NCBI GenBank assembly: GCA_964019695.1
Contig: OZ026517.1
Location: 51,143,672-51,207,671 of the forward strand
DNA from: Loripinus fragilis
Taxonomy: Eukaryota; Mollusca; Bivalvia; Lucinida; Lucinidae
Reading direction: 5' to 3'
DNA: 64,000 nucleotides
Part shown: positions 26,701-35,700 of the stretch, piece after piece
Layout of the letters: every line of letters begins with the position of its first letter
How positions within the stretch are numbered: the first letter of the stretch is position 1
Made by a program: the position numbers and the translations under genes
Notes under the pieces: generated by a model
What the model was told of the DNA's origin: nothing
Seen by the model: only the letters and a program-made list of their open reading frames with translations
The model's database searches: none

Positions 26701-29700
26701 GAACCCTCGAACTCAAAGCACGGTCCGCAGAGCGATTTTTTCATGTAAAAATGATTTGATGGCTCGAACCAAATATTTCTTTACATGAATCAGTCACACG
26801 CTTGATTTAAGTCCATTATTATTTTCATAAGCGCTCCGTGACAATGATGATTTTATCCTTGTGTTACCTAGCTGATGAGCTGAACGTGTGAAGCAATTAG
26901 CAGCAATTTATCAGATCAAAGATTTGAGTAAGTTCTCACTTGTCACCACTTAGTAGGGCAGCCGAAAATGATTACAGACAATTAATGAGATGTTTTGTAA
27001 TCAAGAAATCGCGTGTCAAAATGAGTAAAACTGGATAAAGACAGGCATCAGAATGTGTGGCGGTACAGTCTGGTCCGCGTCTTTGTTGTAAACATCATGG
27101 GGAGTTTGTCATTTTCATGTTTTTATTCGTTGTTATTAATTGAAACTTGCACATTATGAATAAATAATAAGAAACAAACTTGTTTTTTAAAGGAAACGAT
27201 AAACAACCGAACATAAAATGTAGCGACACATAAACAGGAACATCCACCCACATGAAGACTGACGGCACAGCTTACTCGATAGCAAATGCATTGACCAGCC
27301 TGCACATATGCCCATGCTGATAAATGTATTTACTTTTAACAGGTTCCTATGCTTTCACATGTGTCTTATCATTTTAACTCTAGCGTGCAAAGGGTTATTG
27401 ATCAATGAAAGGTGTCACGTGCGCTTTGCACCTTTAGTCGATAAAAAACGTGGTGTCCGTGATGACATCTAGAACACATGAACCAACTTGAAAATTGGCA
27501 GGCTAGGTATCGCTCGAACACATGGATGAGTCGAACTCGCACCGACGGTCCCGACGAGTTCGAGCCATCGAAGTTCGACTGTATGTGCAAAGCTAGAGAG
27601 TGCTTCAGTACCTTATTTTGGACCAGCTACAGATTCATCTTGAAAAGTGCAGAATGGTGTCAAGTGTTAGGGGTACAAGGTTTGGGGACATACATAGTTG
27701 TCATATAGACACCACAAGCAATTATTCAATCATTGCGCCAAATATAAGCACCCTTTATTAAGACTGTTTTCAAAACAGGGTATAGGTAAGGATAAATATA
27801 AAAATGTGTCTTTTTTCCATGATAAAATGTTACAAGAAAAGAATATTCAGTGTTACAGAAATGCATTACTTTTCATCAGTATGATACAGGCCCTGTAGTT
27901 ATAAAACTTTTTTCATGCTCAAATGAACTAAAATGAACTAAACATGAAAATTCAACTGCATATAAAAGCTAAAATGCTGAAAAATAAAGATTTTTTTGCT
28001 TTCAAACTCTCAGATGGTGTATTTTATCCTGCTTATAATGTTAAAATGCCAACAATTGTTGGCATTTTAACATTTATAAGCATGATAATTTTCATGCTCA
28101 GTTGAGTTGAGCGAAGAAGTTTTTTAACCTTGGGTTGGGGCCAGATTGCAAATATATTCTGGAGCACAGTTGAAGCATGAAAATTTCGGGTTCCCAGTGA
28201 TTTTGTTACTTGCACATCCTGCATCTTTTGCGCATAATTTTGTCTCTGGAATGCAAAGTTTTTATTTCAGCGAGTCCCAGGATGCAATAGTATTGCAGAC
28301 TTGTCATTAACCCTTAATGTGCCAATCGCAACAAAAGTCTTCTGCTTTTCTCATCTGCTGAAATGTTTAAGAAGCCTCTATGGCAAACAGTGTGGATCCA
28401 GATCAGACTGCTCCTATAGGAGCAGTCTGTTCTGGGTCCACACTGTTTGCTTCTATACTTAATTTGTCAGTAATGTTAGGCAATTATTTGCAGCAGACAA
28501 CTTCAGCAGATGACATTTTCAGATGCATTTTTTTTTGGCAATTTAAAGGTTAAAAATAGTGTTCTGGACTCATTAGTTTGCAGTTGGACTCATTGATATG
28601 GGAAACTGCGAGTCCCAGGACTCATAAGCCAAAAATTGTAAATGAATCACTGGGTTCCTAATTTAAATACAAACCTGCATCATAAATTTCACCATCTCCA
28701 TAAACATCTTTAATTTGGAAATCTGGTAAACTTCAAAGTTTGTCTCATAAATGTTAAACCAGCCCTTGCCTACATCTCTCAGTGATGTACGGATAGCCGC
28801 TCGAAGGGTTGAGATCCATGTATCTTTCAAAAACAAGGCAACCTACGAAATAAACAATACACAGAATTTAGTGATTTTTACTCATATTTTGGATGAATAT
28901 GGTAATTTTTCACTACATTTCTCAGAGCTTTGAAACGTCTTTAATTTGGACATTTGTCCCATAACACGATTGTTAAGCGAAAAATTATAATGGAAAAATT
29001 GTTAATTTAAATTTACATGGAAAAAACATCAAAAATAACACTTGCTTGTGGCACTCATAAATACAAGCGGTTGTGTGGAATTTTCAAGCCTATCTTCAAA
29101 TGGTGCTTCAGTAGCATTTATTGTAAATAATCATTTACCAAATTTATCAGTTCCTGAAGAAGAATATATCTTATACATTGAGCCAGACAAACAGATAGGC
29201 AATGATATGATGATATGACAAAATTGTCCTCATAACAGCAAAACCTACATCTCCTCAATGAGACGGTTCTTTTGAGCACCCCCAAAAAAGCTAAAAATTA
29301 TGGGTAAGAAAAACATTTACAATTTTAGGCTGAAAAATTTTGTTTATCTAAACCTGTGTAAACATACCTGTGAGGTCACTTGGGCCTGTGTCTGTTCAAA
29401 TTCCTCTATTCTCATGGGTTTGGTAGTGGGTACATGGTAGAGACATTTTCCTGCCACTTCATTACACTCAATAGCCACCTTCCCCTTGGCATTAATGCTT
29501 TCTTCTCTAGTGAGTAAGGATCTGAAGGCAAACTTGTTGTACTTCTTCCCGAAATTGTATGCTGGAACATCCTGACACATTCCTAAAACAAATACATGTA
29601 GTAGTTTAAAATTTATAATTAAGTGAAATTACCCATCACTAGGGCCAAAAATGTATGAGGTTCTTTTTTAACCTACATATATTTGTTTACCTACATTCCT

Positions 29701-32700
29701 TATATTTTTGTACTCTATTATAATTCTTAAATCCCCACTCACAAAAACAACAATTCAATACCTTCTTGCTTTACTTTTGAAGCAAACTAGAGATCAAGAT
29801 CAACACTGTTTTCCATTCATTTCTTCAGTTCATGAATACAGAATTAAAGGGGTAAGGATGGTTAATAAAAAGTGACCATTTATAACTATGATCTTCATTT
29901 TGATGCTTTATGTCCCAGTCAACAATTTTTCAGTCATATCGGGGTGATTTCCTCAATTTTTCAGTCATGTCAGGATTATTTCCTGTCTTCCTGGGTTGAA
30001 CCAGTACTAAAAGCTGCTGAGTGTCTTGCTCAAGAACAAAACACAGTGACTCCGTCGGCGGTGAGTCTTGAACTAACAACCCTTCAGTCCCTTGCCTAAC
30101 ACTCTACCAACTGAGCCACTGAGTTAACTAGGATCAGCCAGAGGTTGATGCCATTTTAACAAATATCAAAGCACTCACAGAGCAGCCAAACAAATCATGC
30201 CTGCTCAATATATTTCTTTCTCCCCGTTCTCAGCTTACAAAGGATCTCTACTATAAACAACCAGACAGCTGATTTAAAATCCTACTCACAACATGACAAT
30301 GGGAGAGAAACTATTCACATGATCCTCATGGATGATTAGCTATTACATTTGTCATGTATGTAGTCACTTACTACTATATGTTAAGACTATAAAAATGCAT
30401 GCAAAGAAATTATAAAGAAATTATAGGCTCATTATGCTGTTAGTTTTCTCATCAAGAAACTTCTAATGAATACAAATACAGTGGAGTCCCTTTAAAATGC
30501 TTTGTTTGGAGTCCATACAAATGGACAGCGTTATAACTGAATCATGTTATAAAAGGGACAATCTTTTCAATTCCTTTGTAAAATTCCTTGGTAAAAAAAT
30601 TTGGGGAGCCACACCATATCCATGTTATAATGAGATGTGTTATAATTGGCATGCACTGCAGATATATTTTATTGGATAATTGGTATTATGAATCTTTGTC
30701 TGCCATTTGGCCTACCTTTTGTTGGAACTGGTTTAAGATTATCCTCTGGGACAGAGACAAAAGCAAAGGTACTGGGATCTTGTTCTATGATCTGATCAAA
30801 GATGATTCTATTCATGGAGCGACAGAAATCTATGTTAGCCTCCTTCTCAAGGGACTGAATACCATCTTCTAGGCTGTAATAGATGTAAAAAACACATTTA
30901 CCCAAAACTGTTGGACAAATAAGCCTGATGAAACAATATATAACCAAATCAGAATGATTCCTTCTAACTCTCAGTTATTTTCCTATAATTCTTTTGAAAG
31001 CCCATATCTGAGTCACTATGGCTTAATATCAAACCTAATGGTAATTTTAATTGGTCTCAAAAGGGTTTAGTACTGGTAAACTTTTCTTTCTGGGCCTCTT
31101 CATGATAATACTTGACTTTGTTACATGCAAACAACAATGGCTCAGACCAGCCAGCCAGCACAGAACCAATGCAGTATGATCAGTATTCTCTCTCTGGAAA
31201 GTACAATCACTAAACTTCACTGGGAAGGGATAAAGGACAGAACAAATGACCAGGAACGGTATTTCTGAACTTTACTTTTTTAGATCTACGCGTTTCTGGT
31301 ACTTATTACATGCACATTTTCTATATTCTAGCTAGTCTCTGTAGCCAATCATATTGGTTTGAGCCTTACCTAATGCTCATGCTGAAAAAAAAAATGCACA
31401 GGTATCTAGTGACACGAACCTTTTCAAACTCAACACACTTATTAAGTTATTAGCTTAACACATTTTACTCACCCCTTATCTTTTGAGAGTCCTGGTGCTG
31501 ATTTAGCCCATTCAACCATTCTTTTCAGTGAAGCTTGATCCAGCTCACCAACACCATCCATTGGCATACAATCAATATAGAGATTATATCTCAGTAGGGC
31601 CTCTGTTCTCTTTCTGAGCCTGAAGGCATTCCCTACTCTCTGAGAGAACACTCGAGGATCCTCCGCCATAAACAACAGTCTGACTCTAGGAATCCAGTAT
31701 TGTCCAGGTGCTGATATTCTTGTTCCTGAAAAATCAAGTTGTATAGCTATGAGGGACTTCCTTGAATATGAACACAGTAATTCTTATGGTGTCCAGTCAT
31801 GTTGACAGATAGCTGGAGAGGGGATTCTTTGAAATAGAGGATTTTTGACCATTAAATCTTATGGGAATTTTCCAATAATTATTTTGTAAAATTCCATGAT
31901 GAAAAGATTTGGGCCCAAAAACATGACCGTGTTCAGTCTAAATCCATGCTATTTTTGTTTTGATTCTTTACGTCCCATCAACAATCTTTCAGCTCTAAAG
32001 GGACGGGTCTTCCTGGGTTGAACCAGTACTAAGCAAGGATTAATGTTCTTGCTCAAGGACACAACGCAGTGACGCCGGTGAGGCTCGAACCCGCGGCCAC
32101 TCGATCTCGAGTCAAGCACTCTACCACTGAGCCAATGCGCTCCCAATAATATCCATGTTATAATGAAATAAGTTATAAAGGGACTGCACTTTAGTAGATT
32201 CACAGTACAGTAAAACCTGTGTAAAACGGCCACTCAAAAAAATACAAAAGAAAGGTCTTAATGACAAATGGTAGCTTAATTAAGGTCCAAAGTATTGCAG
32301 AATGCTCCTCTAGGAGCATTCTGCAATACTTTTGACCTGCATTAAAGAGACTAAGTCTGCAACTATGAACATTTTTGGAAAAAAATTATTTTCTTTTTAA
32401 ATCATTTGTAAAAGCAGAATTAAGTTATGTTTTCACAATAAATCTTTTCCCTATAGCCTAAAACTGCATGGAAAAGTGAATTATCTTATAAAACAGGTGT
32501 TTTTTCTCTTGTTGGTAATTATTTGCGTCCCTCCAATGATTATAGACAGTCAAGTTTTAACATAAATGCTGTTGTTTTGATACTTATCATTTGTAAAGAT
32601 TTAAGAAATTGGTAAAATGTACACCTGAATTTTTGTTTTTTTACTGTGTTCTTGAAAAAAAGAAACATTATTTCAAAAATTAAAAGTTCAAAAGTTACAG

Positions 32701-35700
32701 ACTATACAGCTTTAAGCGATAATTGATCTTGATTTTCGGTCTTTTAGAGAGTGGCCATTTTACACAGGTTTTACTGTAAATCAATATACTAACCATCTTC
32801 CTGTAGTCCACCATTAACCACGGGTCTACCCTGAGTATCCAGTACTCGGGAATCTCTGTTCACTTTCTGTACCAGGTACTGTTTCTCTACAGGGTCAAAG
32901 TCAAGGACTCCCACCTCAAACCAGTCATACACAATCTTGGGGTCTGTTGGTGGTACTGCAGAAACAAACAAAAGAAAAACTTACACATTCTCCTCTGATT
33001 AAAAGCGTGCCGTTATATATCTAACCTAAAATATTTTATACCTTTTAATGCAAATGCAGTCTACTCTTGATACTTCAAATTCCAAGGAACAGGGCAAAAA
33101 CACACTCAGTTATCAGTAGTTTGAGTTTACCAAATCACAATGTTATATCTTCTAGTGAAAAAAAACAAACAACATCTTAAAACAGCCACATTTGTACACC
33201 TTGACACAACTAATGCCAATTACTTGAAAGATCTTAAAGACTTTGTGACGAAGTTTCATTTGCTGCTGTTGAAAATGAACAGCATGTTCTGACTGAATGC
33301 CCAACTCTATTAAATGTGGGAAATAATTTTTTTTTGCCTTTTTTTTTCAGTCTGAATTCTAATAAATTAGATAAAGTTTCAGAGTTTCCATTAACACACT
33401 ATGTCATCCTATGATATTTAATATGGCAGACAGTTAGACAAACAGACTGCCATGGAATTTCAAGCAAACTTATCTATTGACAGACAAATTATGAATAGAA
33501 AAACTTACAATCAGCATCTGAGTCTTTACGTGGTAACAGTGCCATGCCTGGTACAGGCTTTCTAAGACCATTGTCCCGACCCATGTTAATCCACTCTGAT
33601 GGGGTACGGCAATCAAACTCTTCGTTATCAAAGATGTGTAGTGGGAGATAAGGCTTAAATGGAGCAGGATCTTCCGGGTCTGTGTTCAGTTTCACAGGCT
33701 CATCTGTCTGATCTTTAGGCATCAGTAGTTCTGTTTGGATATTCTCCTTCTTCAGAAGCTCTTTCAGTGACAGAGTGGCATATAAACGTCTCTTTCTGTA
33801 AAGATTAAGATAATACTAACCCTCTGTGTAGTACAGCTAAACTGTATTAAGCGGCCACTCAAAAATAGTCAAAACATAGGTCTTAAAGACAATTGGTAGC
33901 TTAATGAAGGTCGAAAGTAATACTTTTGACCTGCATTAAGAAATAATCAGTCTTGAAAACAAAATTTTGGTCTTCTTTTTGAGTGGCCGCTTCCCTACGA
34001 CAGGTTCTACTGTAATAGATTCTTTCTTCTGGTTTGATACAAAGAACTTGGGATGGTCCATTGTATATAATAAAGGGTCAAAGGATCTAAATTCCAAATA
34101 ATATTGTAATTCTTTCTCAGAAGATCATTTTTGTCTTTAATAGAAAACAGTGTAGACCCTGATAAATTGCCACATTATGTGACATTTTATCTGGGTTTTC
34201 ACTGTTTGTCAAAGTACTAATTTAGGAGTTATCAGAATACAAAGAATTAATAGATTAACTCTTTGCATGCTGAATAGTTTTGCATGCTCTTTGCTGCCTG
34301 CAAATTTAAAATTTAAAAAATTTTCAAATAAATATTCATGAATGCCATCAGTGTCAAACAGTTTGGATCCAGATCAGGCCCAACATATTGCCGGGCCTGC
34401 TCTGAGTCCACCTTGTTTGCACATGTTATCAGCAGATCATAAAAGTCTCTACTAGCAGGGAAAGAGTTATATGGCTTAACAAACTCAGAGATTAACCCCT
34501 AAGACCACAGGCACAGTTTCAAATTTTACAGCATCTTTAGCAAACCAAATGTGGCTTGATATTTCAAATGAATCATCTGCTTTGATGATTCACAAGGTAT
34601 AGAAGGCCTTTCTTTCCAGAAAAATCAAAGAGAAATAAATGTCCTTGCTATAGTCATGATGGGTGCAAAATTACCTAGCATGCAAAGAGTTAATGAACAG
34701 CAGTTTCAGACTTCAGAAATAATGGGTAAAATGCAGTAAAAAAAAAAAAATGAGCCTCTGGATAAGAGGGGGTAATTGATCACAACTACAATTCTACGCT
34801 CAAATTTATCTATCATGCGCGGATCCAGAAAGTTTTGACTTTGACAATGTTTTTTTTTTAAGTTGATGAGGGGAGGGAGGATCCAAATACCATTATAAGC
34901 GGGCCATCATTGGCCTGCCAGCTAAACGCCATTGAAATGGCGTTTCGCTGGCCTGCCGATGATGGCCCAACATTGAATGCTGGCTTGGTAGCTTTGTGAT
35001 TTTCAGGGGATACAGACCAGTATTGCTAAGAAACCCTATATTTTTGTGATGTTTTAGTGGGGGTTCAGACCCCCTGTCCCCATCTGGATCCGCACATGTC
35101 TATAACTTTAGAACAGAGCTAAGAGGATTTTACAGGGACCTATAAACACGCCTACCAAACGACCCAATGCTGAAAATCTGGTTGAACATTAAAAACAATT
35201 CCTCGAGGAAGAGAATAAAAAATCTGGGAATGTCATGCAAAAGCATATGTATTCCTACATTTGTGTTATAAATTTGAGGTCAGAATTTCAGAAAGGTCTG
35301 TCGTTTTTTCAGATTTACTTTTCGCGTAAAATAGGTGTATCAGAATCCGACAGGAATGTGTTTATCGCACGAAAAGTAAATATGACCAAATGAGAATACT
35401 TTCTGCGCTCATATTTATTCCACAATCGTAGGAATCCATAGGCTGTTGCATGACATTTCCCAATTTTTGCTTTTCTTCATAGAGCAGTTGTTTTTCACAT
35501 TCAACCAGATGTTGAGCATTGGATCGTTCGGTAGGCATGTATAAACATCTGCAACTTTGCCCATCTTTATTACATTAATGGAATAGAGTTGGGTTGATTG
35601 GTGAAATAACCGAAGGGGTTGATGGGTGAAATAACCAAATTTTTTGGTTGCTTTATATTCCTTTAATGGTACCAAGCAGTGTGGAAGCAGATGTGAAGCA

